This document shows, piece by piece, positions 1-9,796 of a DNA stretch of 64,000 nucleotides. The notes beneath the pieces were generated by a model. That model had not been told where the DNA came from. It did no database searches and was given only the letters and a program-made list of their open reading frames with translations. Position numbers and translations under genes: made by a program. How positions within the stretch are numbered: the stretch's first letter is position 1; each line of letters opens with the position of its first letter. The stretch is from positions 186,001 to 250,000 of the forward strand of contig NZ_SOCP01000003.1 in NCBI RefSeq assembly GCF_004364325.1. The letters are read 5' to 3'. Origin of the DNA: Actinophytocola oryzae. GTDB lineage: Bacteria > Actinomycetota > Actinomycetes > Mycobacteriales > Pseudonocardiaceae.

Positions 1-962
1 CGGGGGCGTGGGAGGCCGCGCTGGTCAACACGCTCAGCCCCGGCGACCGGGTGCTGGCGTTCGAGACCGGTCACTTCGCGACGCTCTGGCGCGACCTCGC
101 GGTGAACCTCGGGCTGGACGTGGACCTCGTGCCCGGCGACTGGCGTCACGGCGTGGATCCCGCCGTGCTGGCGGAGAAACTGGCCGGGGACAGCACGATC
201 AAGGCCGTCTGCGTGGTGCACAACGAGACGTCGACCGGCGTGACCAGCAGGGTTCCCGAGATCCGGCGGGCACTCGACGAGGCGGGCCACCCGGCGCTGC
301 TGCTCGTGGACACGGTCTCCTCACTCGGGTCCGTCGAGTACCGGCACGACGAGTGGGGCGTGGACGTCACGGTCTCCTGCTCCCAGAAGGGTTTGCTCCT
401 CCCACCGGGCCTCGGGTTCAACGCGGTGAGCGAGAAGGCGCTGCGCGCGGCCGAAAGCGCCGGGTTCCGGCGTGCCTACTGGGACTGGCGTCCGATCCTC
501 GCGGCCAACGAGCGCGGCTACTTCCCCTACACCCCACCGACGAACCTGCTGTACGGGCTGCGGGAGAGCCTCGCGATCCTCGCCGAGGAGGGCCTCGAGG
601 CCGTGTTCGCCAGACACCGCAGACACGGCGAGGCCACGCGGGCGGCCGTACGGGGCTGGGGCCTTGAGGTCCTGGCGCTGGACGAGCGTGAGTACTCGCC
701 GGTCCTCACCGCCGTCCTCGTGCCGGAGGGGCACGACGCGGACAAGATCCGCGCGCTCATCCTCGACCGCTTCAACATGTCGCTCGGCACCGGCCTCGGG
801 CGCCTCGCGGGCCGGGTGTTCCGCATCGGGCACCTCGGCCACTTCAACGACGTCTCACTCGCCGGCACGCTCTCCGGGGTCCACATGGGACTGTCGCTCG
901 CCGGCGTGCCGGTCCGCCCCGGCGGGGTCGACGCCGCACTGCGGGTCCTGGAGCTGACATGA
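1..962 (+). CDS. Serine/alanine-glyoxylate aminotransferase, class V, 5' truncated by window edge
   Basis: PLP-dependent class V aminotransferase of the serine- or alanine-glyoxylate type, expected to convert glyoxylate to glycine in the cytoplasm. The frame is already open at base 3 and begins with GAWEAAL, a conserved stretch well inside the family's N-terminal part, so the true start lies to the left. The segment SQKGLLLPPGL (about 381-413) carries the Schiff-base lysine, and FRIGHLGHFND near the end is the usual family C-terminal motif. The stop overlaps the next gene's start as ATGA, so it is probably translationally coupled to the FAD/Fe-S dehydrogenase. Known family role plus this pairing suggests glycolate to glyoxylate to glycine. 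The exact amino donor cannot be read from sequence. Confidence 0.88.
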   Translation, partial: GAWEAALVNTLSPGDRVLAFETGHFATLWRDLAVNLGLDVDLVPGDWRHGVDPAVLAEKLAGDSTIKAVCVVHNETSTGVTSRVPEIRRALDEAGHPALLLVDTVSSLGSVEYRHDEWGVDVTVSCSQKGLLLPPGLGFNAVSEKALRAAESAGFRRAYWDWRPILAANERGYFPYTPPTNLLYGLRESLAILAEEGLEAVFARHRRHGEATRAAVRGWGLEVLALDEREYSPVLTAVLVPEGHDADKIRALILDRFNMSLGTGLGRLAGRVFRIGHLGHFNDVSLAGTLSGVHMGLSLAGVPVRPGGVDAALRVLELT

Positions 963-3817
963 GCCTGGCACAACGGCTCCGCCGCGACCTGGCGGGCGAG
1001 GTCCGGTTCGACGACTACACCCGGCAGCTGTACGCGCGGGACGCCAGCATGTACGCGATCACCCCGCTCGGCGTGGCGTTCCCGCGTGACGTCGACGACG
1101 TGGCCGCGGCGGTGGCCGCCGCCCGCGAGCACGGCGTGCCGGTCGTCCCCAGGGGTGCCGGCACGAGCCTCGCCGGCCAGACGGTCGGCCCCGGCATCGT
1201 GCTGGACCTGTCCCGGCACCTGAACAGGATCCTCGAGCTGGACCCGCAGGCACGCACCGCGCTCGTCGAACCTGGCGTGGTCCAGGACCAGCTCAACCGT
1301 GCCGCCTCGGCGCACGGGCTGATGTTCGGCCCGGACACCTCCACCAGCAACCGCGCCACGATCGGCGGGATGATCGGCAACAACTCCGCAGGCAGCGGTT
1401 CCGTGCGGTACGGCATGACCATCGACCACGTCCGCGAGCTGGACGTCGTGCTCTCCGACGCGTCGACCGCCCACCTCGCACCGGGTGTCGACATGTCCAC
1501 AGTGGACACACTGGCCGGCCGCCTGTGCCGCGAGCTGCCGAAGCTGGTCGAGGACAACAGGACCGCCATCGCGACCGGCTATCCCGAGTTCTGGCGCAGG
1601 GCAGGTGGCTACCGGCTCGACCGCCTGGCGGCCGACTTCGACCTCGCGAAGTTCGTCGTCGGCTCGGAGGGCACCCTCGTCGTCGTCACCAACGCGCTGG
1701 TCGACCTCGTCCCGAAGCCCAGGAGGACGGTCATCGCCGTCGGCCACTTCACCTCGACGCAGGCCGCCATCGCGGCCACCGAGGACGCGCTGGCGTGCGA
1801 CCCGGCCGCCGTCGAGCTGATGGACCGCACGATCCTCGACCTGTCCCGGCAGAAGCACGAGTACGCCGCGCTCGGCACGATCCTGTCCGGCGACCCGGAC
1901 GCGCTGCTGTTCGTCAGCCTCACCGGCGACGACGAGAAGGAGCTGGCCGGACGACTCAGCACGCTCACCTCGTTGTGGCGCAGGCACAACCACGGCTACC
2001 ACACGCTGGAGGCGATCACCCCGGCCCAGCAGGGGTCGCTGTTGAAGGTGCGCAAGGCGGGACTCGGCCTGCTCATGGCGGCGAGCGTGGGCTCACGCAG
2101 GCCGCTCGCGTTCGTCGAGGACACGGCCGTGGATCCCCGGCACCTGCCCGAGTACACGGCCAGGTTCGCGAAGATCCTCGACAGGCACGGCCTGCGGGCC
2201 GGGTTCTACGGCCACTGCTCGGTCGGCTGCCTGCACGTCCGCCCGTTCGTGGACCTGACGGACCCGAACGGGGTGGCGACCATGCGTGCCGTCGCCGAGG
2301 AGGTCAAGGACCTGGTCCGCGAGTACGGCGGCGTGAACTCCAGCGAGCACGGCGACGGCCTGGCCAGGGGCGAGTTCAACCGCGAGCTGTTCGGCGAGGA
2401 CCTGTACGAGGCGATGCGGCGGGTCAAGGCCCTGTTCGACCCGGAGAACGTGCTCAACCCCGGGAAGATCGTCGACTCGCCGTCGATGACGGAGAACCTG
2501 CGTGACCCCGCGCTCCCCGAGGCACCCGCCTTCACGACCCAGCTGGCGTTCGAGGTGGTCGGCGGCATGCGGGGCGCGGCCGACCGCTGCATGAACATCG
2601 GCCTGTGCCGCAAGACCGACGCGGGCGTGATGTGCCCGTCGTACATGGCGACGCGCGACGAGGAGGACTCGACCCGAGGTCGTGCGGGCGCGCTCGTGCA
2701 CGCGCTGTCCCAGCCGGACCCCGTGAAGGCGCTCGGCGACGACCGGCTGCACGAGGTGCTCGACCTGTGCCTGATGTGCAAGGCGTGCAAGAGCGAGTGT
2801 CCGCTGGGCGTGGACATGGCGAAGCTCAAGAGCGAGGCGTTGCACCACCGGCACGCGAACCGCGGTGTGCCACTGCGTTCGCGGCTCTTCGCAGGCATCC
2901 GCCTGCTCAACCGCCTCGGCTCGGCGACCGCGCCGCTCTCGAACCACGCGGGTTTCCTGCGCCGTTTCGTCGGCATCACCCCGAACCGGCCGCTGCCCCG
3001 CTTCCAACGCCGCAACCTGGTCCGCTGGTTCCGGGGAACCGCACCGGCGAAGGCCACGCGCGGCACGGTGACGTTCCTCGCCGACTCCTTCACCACCTAC
3101 ACCGAGCCTGCCGTCGGGCAGGCCGCCATCGAGCTGCTGACCAGCGCCGGCTACCAGGTGGAGCTGGCCACGGGCGGCTGTTGCGGCAGGTCGAGCCTGT
3201 CCAAGGGTCTGCTGGACGACGCCCGCCGCAAGGCGACCGGCATGCTCGACCGGCTGGCAGGCGCGACGACGCCGATCGTGGGCTGTGAGCCGTCGTGTCT
3301 GCTGTCCCTGCGTGACGAGACGCTCGCCCTGCTGCCGGACGACCCGAGGGCCCGCGAGGTGGCCGGCCGGGTGCGGCAGGTCGAGGAGCTGGTCACCGAG
3401 GCCATCGACGCCGGTGACCTGCGACTTTCGCCCGACTCGTGGGTAGCGGGCAGGCGGATCCTCTACCACGGCCACTGCCACCAGAAGGCGGATGTCGGCA
3501 CGGCGGCGACGCTGGCGATGCTGTCCCGCATCCCGAACGTGACCGTTCACGAGGTGGACGCGGGCTGCTGCGGCATGGCCGGCTCGTTCGGCTTCGAGGC
3601 CGAGCACTACGCCGTGTCGATGACCGTCGGCGAGGACCGCCTCTTCCCCGCGGTGCGGGCGGAACCGGACGACACGGTCATCGCGGCCACCGGCGTGTCG
3701 TGCCGTCAGCAGATCACGCACGGCACGGGCAGGCGGCCACTCCATCCGGTGGAACTGGTGCTGGCTGCCCTGAAAGCCCCGAAAGAGGCGTCGCCAGGGG
3801 TGACAATGGCCGGATGA
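959..3817 (+). CDS. Fused FAD-binding and Fe-S/CCG-domain dehydrogenase (glycolate or D-lactate oxidase type)
   Basis: 952-residue GlcD-GlcF-like fusion that oxidises a 2-hydroxy acid and passes electrons through Fe-S clusters, probably to the quinone pool. Order: PCMH-type FAD domain (about 35-215, with PRGAGTSLAGQT near 63), FAD-oxidase C-terminal domain (about 250-500), a 4Fe-4S region with CMNIGLC followed by a CP (from about 543) and CLMCKACKSECP (about 603-615), then two cysteine-rich CCG domains (GGCCG near 738, DAGCCG near 870, with GHCHQK between). Length fits the one-piece family. Coupling to a glyoxylate aminotransferase favours glycolate as substrate, but D-lactate and D-2-hydroxyglutarate enzymes share this architecture. 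The 3' end overlaps the next gene by 4 bases. Confidence 0.87.
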   Translation: MSLAQRLRRDLAGEVRFDDYTRQLYARDASMYAITPLGVAFPRDVDDVAAAVAAAREHGVPVVPRGAGTSLAGQTVGPGIVLDLSRHLNRILELDPQARTALVEPGVVQDQLNRAASAHGLMFGPDTSTSNRATIGGMIGNNSAGSGSVRYGMTIDHVRELDVVLSDASTAHLAPGVDMSTVDTLAGRLCRELPKLVEDNRTAIATGYPEFWRRAGGYRLDRLAADFDLAKFVVGSEGTLVVVTNALVDLVPKPRRTVIAVGHFTSTQAAIAATEDALACDPAAVELMDRTILDLSRQKHEYAALGTILSGDPDALLFVSLTGDDEKELAGRLSTLTSLWRRHNHGYHTLEAITPAQQGSLLKVRKAGLGLLMAASVGSRRPLAFVEDTAVDPRHLPEYTARFAKILDRHGLRAGFYGHCSVGCLHVRPFVDLTDPNGVATMRAVAEEVKDLVREYGGVNSSEHGDGLARGEFNRELFGEDLYEAMRRVKALFDPENVLNPGKIVDSPSMTENLRDPALPEAPAFTTQLAFEVVGGMRGAADRCMNIGLCRKTDAGVMCPSYMATRDEEDSTRGRAGALVHALSQPDPVKALGDDRLHEVLDLCLMCKACKSECPLGVDMAKLKSEALHHRHANRGVPLRSRLFAGIRLLNRLGSATAPLSNHAGFLRRFVGITPNRPLPRFQRRNLVRWFRGTAPAKATRGTVTFLADSFTTYTEPAVGQAAIELLTSAGYQVELATGGCCGRSSLSKGLLDDARRKATGMLDRLAGATTPIVGCEPSCLLSLRDETLALLPDDPRAREVAGRVRQVEELVTEAIDAGDLRLSPDSWVAGRRILYHGHCHQKADVGTAATLAMLSRIPNVTVHEVDAGCCGMAGSFGFEAEHYAVSMTVGEDRLFPAVRAEPDDTVIAATGVSCRQQITHGTGRRPLHPVELVLAALKAPKEASPGVTMAG

Positions 3818-4908
3818 GGAGCACGCCGGGGGTCCTGCTCGCCATCGCGGCGCTGGTGACGGCGTGCGCCCCGATCAGGACCGAGCCGGCACCGGCACGT
3901 CCCGACCCGCTGCTCGACTACGTCGACCAGGCCGTGTCCACCGAACGGTTCCGAGGCGCGGTCGAGGTACGTGACGGCACGAAGGTGTTGCTGCGCAGAG
4001 GTTTCGGCCTCGCCGACCCGGTGAACGAGGTGCGGAACGGGCCGAACACGAGGTTTCGCATCGCGTCGGTGAGCAAGCAGTTCACCGCACTGGCCGTACT
4101 GCGGCTGCGGGAACAGGGCAGGCTGAACGTCGTCGACGGGGTGTGCTCGTACCTCTCGAACTGCCCGCCGGCGTGGGCGCCCATCACCATCGACCAGCTG
4201 CTCACCCACACCTCCGGGCTGCACGACTTCGCCGACGAGACCGCGGGCATCGACCAGTTCTACGCGACGATCGGCACGCGGCAGCCGACACCGGAGCAGC
4301 TGCTGGGGCACATCGCGACGCTGCCGACGGACTTCGCACCCGGCACGCGGTGGGCGTACAGCAACTCCGGTTACGTGCTGCTCGGGGCGCTCGTCGAACG
4401 CGTCTCCGGCATGTCCTACGGCCAGTTCCTGCACGACGAGGTCCTCGACCCGCTCGGCCTGTCCGACACCGGCTACCAACCCGGTCTGCCGCCGGGCGAG
4501 GACTACGCGGTCGGCTACACGGACTGGACCACGCCCGCGCAGGTACTCGACGACTCGGTGTTCTACGCGGCGGGCGGCATGTACTCGACGGTGACGGACC
4601 TCGGCCGCTGGCAACGGTTCCTGCTCACCGGCGACCCGCCCGTGGTCAGGAGGGAGACGCTCGCGGAGCTGCTGCGCCCACGGGTCCAGGCGAACTCGAC
4701 CACGTGGTACGGCTACGGCATCCAGTTCCGCGGTGCGAGCACGGCCACCGTCGATGCCTACAGCCACGCGGGCGGCCTGCCCGGCTTCACCTCGTACGTG
4801 GAGGCACACCCGTCCTCGGGCGTGACCGTCACCGTGCTCGCCAACATCGAGCTGGACGTCGAGGACTTCGGCAGAACGCTCGCGGGCCTCGCCCTGGGAC
4901 AGCGCTGA
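3814..4908 (+). CDS. Secreted serine hydrolase lipoprotein, beta-lactamase class C / PBP4* family
   Basis: 364 residues. I chose the ATG inside the upstream stop (ATGA) because it opens with a lipoprotein signal, MRSTPGVLLAIAALVTACAP, whose lipobox ends at the cysteine; longer upstream extensions lie out of frame inside the dehydrogenase gene. The catalytic SxxK is in ASVSKQFTAL, the YxN in WAYSNSGYVLLG, and the third motif is HAGG. LLTHTSGL is also typical of the family. These proteins are D-alanyl-D-amino-acid peptidases, esterases or beta-lactamases; sequence alone does not choose between them. It is anchored outside the membrane. Co-directional overlap suggests cotranscription with the two redox genes, but no functional link is evident. 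Confidence 0.85.
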   Translation: MRSTPGVLLAIAALVTACAPIRTEPAPARPDPLLDYVDQAVSTERFRGAVEVRDGTKVLLRRGFGLADPVNEVRNGPNTRFRIASVSKQFTALAVLRLREQGRLNVVDGVCSYLSNCPPAWAPITIDQLLTHTSGLHDFADETAGIDQFYATIGTRQPTPEQLLGHIATLPTDFAPGTRWAYSNSGYVLLGALVERVSGMSYGQFLHDEVLDPLGLSDTGYQPGLPPGEDYAVGYTDWTTPAQVLDDSVFYAAGGMYSTVTDLGRWQRFLLTGDPPVVRRETLAELLRPRVQANSTTWYGYGIQFRGASTATVDAYSHAGGLPGFTSYVEAHPSSGVTVTVLANIELDVEDFGRTLAGLALGQR

Positions 4909-4957
4909 GCGGAACGTTCCGAAGCACACCGTGTGCCGACCCGGCGGCCAGTAGCCT

Positions 4958-7900
4958 GTGAGCGTGACGCTGCTTGCGGGGCGGTACCGGCTCGAAGGTC
5001 TGCTCGGCCGGGGCGGCATGGGCGAGGTCTACCGCGCGGTCGACACCTCGAACGGCAGGACCGTGGCGGTCAAGCTGCTGCCCGCCTCGGCCGACCAGCA
5101 CCACGCCGACCGCCTGCGTCGTGAGGCCCAGGTCGTCGCGGGCCTGTCCGACCCGCACATCGTGCCCGTCCTCGACTCCGGCAGCGACACCACCAGCGGC
5201 AACGGACACCAGCTCTACCTCGCGATGCGGCTCGTCGAGGGTGGCGACCTCCGGCGCGTGCTGTCCGGCGGACGGATCGACCCCGGCCGGTCCGTCCGCA
5301 TCCTCACCCAGGTGGCCCACGCCCTGGACACGGCCCACGCCAACGGTGTCGTGCACCGCGACGTCAAGCCCTCGAACATCCTGCTCGGCGACGACGACAC
5401 CGCCTTCCTCACCGACTTCGGCATCGCGCGCCCGCTCGACCCCGAGGTCACGCGGATGACCGTCACCGGCGGGTACGTCGGCTCCCTCGACTACATCGCC
5501 CCGGAACAGCTGCGCGGCCTCGACGTCACCGGCACCGCCGACGTCTACTCACTCGCCTGCGTCCTCTACGAGTGCCTGACCGGCGTCGTGCCCTTCCCCG
5601 GCATCGACCCGGCCGCGAAGCTCGCCGCGCAGCTCAACACGACGGCACCCGCACCATCGGTGTTCGACCCACGCATCCCGCCCGCACTGGACCTGGTCGT
5701 GGCCACCGGCATGGACAAGGACCCGCGCCGCCGCCACGCCACCGCCGGCCAGCTCACGGCCGCCGCCCACGCGGCCCTCGCCCAGCCAACGCAGCTCACG
5801 ACCCCCGTCCTGCCCACCGATCCGGCGGTGCCCGGCCAACAGGTGATCATGCGGGCCATCGTGTCCGTGGCCGCCCGCCGCGAGACCCCCGACGAGCAGG
5901 AACCGGCCGCCGATCTGTGTCCCTATCCCGGGCTGCGCAGCTTCGGCGCCGGTGACGCCGCCTGGTACCACGGCCGGGACGCCGAGATCACCGACCTGCT
6001 CGTCCGCCTGTCCGGCCAGCTGGCGGCAGGCGGCCCGATCGTCGTGGTCGGCGCGTCCGGCACCGGCAAGTCGTCGTTGCTGGTCGCGGGGCTCTTCCCG
6101 GCTCTCGACCAGGCGGCACCCACCCGCTGGCCCCGTGTCGTGCTCACGCCCGGCGACCGGCCCGTCGAGACGCTCGCGGCGCGGCTCGCGGGTGTCATCC
6201 TCGTCGACCCCGCGACGCTCGCGACCACGATCCGCCAGGACCCGACGCGGTTCGGACAGCTGTGCCGGGCGGCGTCGGACCGGGCCGCGCGGGACGGCGG
6301 CCGGCTCGTCATCGTGGTGGACCAGTTCGAGCAGCTGTTCACCGACGGCGCACCGCCCGACGAGCGCGTGGCGTTCGCGACCGCACTCGCACACGCCTGG
6401 CCCGCGCTCGTGATCCTGTCGGTGCGGGCCGACTACGTGCCGGACTGCATCGCGCTGACGCCGTTGCGGACCGCGCTCGACACCCCGTTCGTCGTCGGCC
6501 CGCTCGGCGTCGACGAGCTGCGCGAGGTGATCACCCGGCCCGCCGAGCAGGTGGGGCTCGTCGTCGAGGACGGTCTGGTCGAACGGCTGATCAGCGACGT
6601 CGGTGCTCGCGACGGCGTCGCCGAGAACCCGCTCCCCCGCCTCGCACACGCGTTGCGCGCGACCTGGCAGCACCGCTGGGGCAACGTGCTGACGCTGCGC
6701 GGCTACCAGATGACCGGCGGCGTGGACCGTGCCGTCGCGGTCAGCGCCGACCAGCTGTTCGGGCAGCTCCACCCCTACCACCAGGCCACGCTGCGAGCCA
6801 CGCTGCTGCGGCTCGTGCGGGTCCTGCCCGACGGCGGCATCGCCAGGCGCCGTGCCCCGAGGAGCGAGCTGGACGAACGCGCGGTGACCGCGCTCGTCGA
6901 CGCGCGGCTGGTCAGCGCGGACGACGAGGGCGTGCGGCTCTCGCACGACGCGCTGCTCGTGGCGTGGCCCCGGCTGCGGGCGTGGGTCGACGCCGAACGC
7001 CAGGACCTCCTGCTGCGCCAACGGCTCGACGAGGCCACCGCCAACTGGGCGGAGGGCGGTCGCGAGCGCGGCGACCTCTACCGGGGCACCCGCCTGCAGG
7101 CCGCGCAGGAGTGGGCCGCAACGCACGTGCTCACCCAGCCGCAGCAGGACTTCCTGAAGGCGAGCGAACGCGGGCAGCGCCGCTCGACACGCAGGCTGCG
7201 TGTCGTGATCGCCGCGCTGGCCGTGCTGCTGGTGGCCTCGCTCGCCGCGTCGGTCGTCGCGTACTACCAGGCGACGGTGTCGCGTGACCGGCTCGCCGAC
7301 GCCGAGTCCCGGCGCCTCGCCACACTCGCCGGGAAGTACCTCGACACCTGGCCGAGGCAGTCGCAGCTGCTCGCCGTCGCGGCCTGGCGGCGGGCACACA
7401 CCACCGAGGCCCGCGAGGCGTTGCTCGCGACGCAGAACCAGCGGCTGGAAACCGTGCTGCACGGGCACAAGGGCGTCGTCCAGGCCGTCGCCTACAGCCC
7501 GGACGGCCGGTGGCTGGCGACCGGTGGCGTCGACAGGACCGTGCGGCTGTGGGACACGTCCAGCCACGAGGGCAAGGTGCTGTTCACCGCGAAGGACGCC
7601 GTGAACGCGGTCGCGTTCTCCCCGGACGGCAAGGAGCTGGCCGTCGGCAGCACCGACGAGAACCTGTACCTGGTGAACGCGCGCACCGGGAAGGTGGACC
7701 TGCGGATCGGCCACCGCGCGCCCGTCGTCGCGGTCGCCTTCAGCCCGGACGGCCGCACCGTCGCCACCTCCCACGGCACCCCGCAGCTGTGGAGCACGGC
7801 CACGGGCAGGCAGATCGGCGGCCCGTTCCTCGGCCACACGAACATCGCGACGTCGGTGGAGTTCACCAGGGACGGCACGCAGCTGGTCAGCGGCGGCGTG

Positions 7901-9289
7901 GACGGGACGATCCGGCTGTGGCGAGTCGCCGACCAGACACTCGTGCGCACGATCGAGACCGGGAGCGCGTGCCAGTTCGTCGCCTACGACCCGGTGAACG
8001 ACGCGGTCGCGTGCCGGGACGGCAGTGCCATCGGCCGGTGGGACCTGGCGACCGGCGAACGGCTCGGCGAGCCCCTGACCGGCCACAACGGCACGATCGG
8101 CGACCTGGCGTTCGACCCGCTCGGCTACGTGCTCGCGTCGACGAGCCAGGACCGCACGGTGCGGCTGTGGTACCTGCCGACCGGGCAGCAGATCGGCGAG
8201 CCGATGCGGGCCAGCGACGACGACACGTTCGGGATCACGTTCAGCCCCGACGGGCGGACGCTCGCGGTGGCCAACGCCGACGGCAACATCGTGCTGTGGC
8301 GGGCACGGCTGCCCGTGGCGTCCGGCGCGTCGACGGGCGACGACGTCAGCAGGGACGGCAGGCGGGTCGCGTTCAGCGACAGCGAGAACGGCACGGTGAC
8401 CGTGTGGGACGTGGCGAGCGGGAAACGCGCGCCGGGTCGTGACCTGCGGTGCGCGTCGGCGGGGCAGCCCCGGTTCAGCCCGGACGGCTCGCACGTCGCC
8501 GCGTCGTGCGAGGACGGGCTGACGATCTGGACGGCAGGCGGCCGACAGGTCGCCAAGATCAACATCTCGGCGTTCGGGCTCGCATACAGCCCGGACGGGA
8601 AGACGCTCGCGGTCGGTGCCGGGCGGGGTGGTGACCTCGACGGCGGCAGGCTGATGCTGGTGGACCTGTCCGGGCCGCAGCCACGCACCCGCCAGCTGTG
8701 GGCCTCCGACACGGACACGCTGTGGAGCCTGGCGTTCAGTCCCGACGGCGGGCGGCTGGCGGGCGGCACGCTGAAGGGCGACCTGCTGCTGTGGGACGTG
8801 GCGGACGGCAGGGAGATCGGCAAGCCGCTGAAGGGCCACATCGACGCGATCGACGAGGTCGCGTTCCAGCCGCACGGGAACCTGGTGGCCACCGCGGGGT
8901 GGGACAACACGGTCCGGCTGTGGGACGTCGACAGGCACGCGGCGTCGGGGGTGCCGCTGGTGGAGCACACCGACCGGGCGACGGCGCTGTCGTTCTCGCC
9001 GGACGGCACGCGTCTGGTGTCGTCGGGCTGGGACGGGGTGCCCATCGTGTGGGACGTGGCGAGCCACAAGGTGTGGGCCACACTGGAGGACCAGCGGTCA
9101 CTGCAGGACGTCCGTTTCGTCGACGACCGCAAGCTCGTCGGCGTCGGGCCGAACGGCGTGATCGACGAGTGGGACGTCGACCCGGACGCCGCGATGGCCG
9201 GTGTGTGTCGTCGGCTGTCCCCGCAGCTGACGGCGGACCAGTGGCGTCAGTACGCGCCGGACGTCGAGTACGTCGCACAGTGCGGGTAG
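4958..9289 (+). CDS. Ser/Thr protein kinase with STAND NTPase domain, one TM helix and WD40 propeller
   Basis: 1443-residue signalling receptor. N-terminal Hanks kinase (about 9-275): glycine loop GRGGMGEV, Lys39, HRDVKPSN (133-140), DFG (153-155), all intact. A novel-STAND type NTPase follows, starting CPYPGLRSFG, with P-loop GASGTGKSS near residue 365 and an aspartate box VVDQFEQL. A single hydrophobic helix lies at about 747-772. Around twelve WD40 repeats fill 833-1410 (recurring FSPDG and RLWD). A kinase plus STAND switch plus beta-propeller is typical of inducible signalling and some defence proteins; the ligand is unknown. The GTG start places GRYRLEGLLGRG at the usual distance. A proline-rich protein and an ECF sigma factor follow on the same strand and may be its outputs. 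Confidence 0.93.
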   Translation: MSVTLLAGRYRLEGLLGRGGMGEVYRAVDTSNGRTVAVKLLPASADQHHADRLRREAQVVAGLSDPHIVPVLDSGSDTTSGNGHQLYLAMRLVEGGDLRRVLSGGRIDPGRSVRILTQVAHALDTAHANGVVHRDVKPSNILLGDDDTAFLTDFGIARPLDPEVTRMTVTGGYVGSLDYIAPEQLRGLDVTGTADVYSLACVLYECLTGVVPFPGIDPAAKLAAQLNTTAPAPSVFDPRIPPALDLVVATGMDKDPRRRHATAGQLTAAAHAALAQPTQLTTPVLPTDPAVPGQQVIMRAIVSVAARRETPDEQEPAADLCPYPGLRSFGAGDAAWYHGRDAEITDLLVRLSGQLAAGGPIVVVGASGTGKSSLLVAGLFPALDQAAPTRWPRVVLTPGDRPVETLAARLAGVILVDPATLATTIRQDPTRFGQLCRAASDRAARDGGRLVIVVDQFEQLFTDGAPPDERVAFATALAHAWPALVILSVRADYVPDCIALTPLRTALDTPFVVGPLGVDELREVITRPAEQVGLVVEDGLVERLISDVGARDGVAENPLPRLAHALRATWQHRWGNVLTLRGYQMTGGVDRAVAVSADQLFGQLHPYHQATLRATLLRLVRVLPDGGIARRRAPRSELDERAVTALVDARLVSADDEGVRLSHDALLVAWPRLRAWVDAERQDLLLRQRLDEATANWAEGGRERGDLYRGTRLQAAQEWAATHVLTQPQQDFLKASERGQRRSTRRLRVVIAALAVLLVASLAASVVAYYQATVSRDRLADAESRRLATLAGKYLDTWPRQSQLLAVAAWRRAHTTEAREALLATQNQRLETVLHGHKGVVQAVAYSPDGRWLATGGVDRTVRLWDTSSHEGKVLFTAKDAVNAVAFSPDGKELAVGSTDENLYLVNARTGKVDLRIGHRAPVVAVAFSPDGRTVATSHGTPQLWSTATGRQIGGPFLGHTNIATSVEFTRDGTQLVSGGVDGTIRLWRVADQTLVRTIETGSACQFVAYDPVNDAVACRDGSAIGRWDLATGERLGEPLTGHNGTIGDLAFDPLGYVLASTSQDRTVRLWYLPTGQQIGEPMRASDDDTFGITFSPDGRTLAVANADGNIVLWRARLPVASGASTGDDVSRDGRRVAFSDSENGTVTVWDVASGKRAPGRDLRCASAGQPRFSPDGSHVAASCEDGLTIWTAGGRQVAKINISAFGLAYSPDGKTLAVGAGRGGDLDGGRLMLVDLSGPQPRTRQLWASDTDTLWSLAFSPDGGRLAGGTLKGDLLLWDVADGREIGKPLKGHIDAIDEVAFQPHGNLVATAGWDNTVRLWDVDRHAASGVPLVEHTDRATALSFSPDGTRLVSSGWDGVPIVWDVASHKVWATLEDQRSLQDVRFVDDRKLVGVGPNGVIDEWDVDPDAAMAGVCRRLSPQLTADQWRQYAPDVEYVAQCG

Positions 9290-9387
9290 TCGGCGGGAAG
9301 ATCGGTGCAACCTCCTGGGTGGGTGGGCGCATGACTAACGCGGAGCGCCTGCCGGGCAGCGGTGGCGCCGTAGGTCGAGGAAGTCGA

Positions 9388-9789
9388 ATGCGCACTCGAA
9401 GGTTGCTCGTGGCCGGTGTCGCCGCCGCCGCGCTGGTGGTCGGTGTTCCCGTGGTGGCGCTGGCCGTGTCGGGGTCCGCGGAACCGGTTCCGGCCACGTC
9501 GGACGACCCTGCTCCGGCGGCGGACGTGCCGGCAGACAGCGCACCCCGACCCGCGGCGCCCAGCCCTGACGCCCAGCAGGCACCCGCACCCGACGCGCCA
9601 CGCCCGGCGCCGGGCGACGGAGCACCACCCGCGCAGGCAGCGGACGTCCAGCCGGGACCGGCCCAGCAACCCGCCGCCCCGGACGCCCCGCAGGCGCCCG
9701 CACCCGGCGGCGGTCCTGTCGCGGACGGGCCGGTCGGCGGGCAGGCGCCGCGGGTCGACGCGCCCTCGCGCGGCGGGTCGGGGCAGTAA
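9388..9789 (+). CDS. Small membrane or secreted protein with Ala/Pro-rich tail
   Basis: 133 residues, no recognised domain. It has a basic N-terminus and one hydrophobic helix (about residues 6-26), then an extended low-complexity tail of Ala, Pro, Gly, Gln and Asp that would lie outside the membrane, perhaps spanning the cell wall. The ATG at 9388 is chosen for the purine-rich GAGGAAG a few bases upstream and the Arg-rich start of the helix; an in-frame ATG at 9331 would give a 19-residue extension. It sits between the WD40 kinase and an ECF sigma factor, 7 bases before the latter, so it may be a cell-envelope component of that signalling unit. Function unknown. Confidence 0.6.
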   Translation: MRTRRLLVAGVAAAALVVGVPVVALAVSGSAEPVPATSDDPAPAADVPADSAPRPAAPSPDAQQAPAPDAPRPAPGDGAPPAQAADVQPGPAQQPAAPDAPQAPAPGGGPVADGPVGGQAPRVDAPSRGGSGQ

Positions 9790-9796
9790 CGACCGG

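Noticed and set aside
5549-9067. Very long minus-strand open frame opposite the kinase-WD40 gene
   Set aside because: Composition is Arg/Pro/Gly/His-rich, with no recognisable domain; it is the antisense shadow of a strongly coding plus-strand gene.
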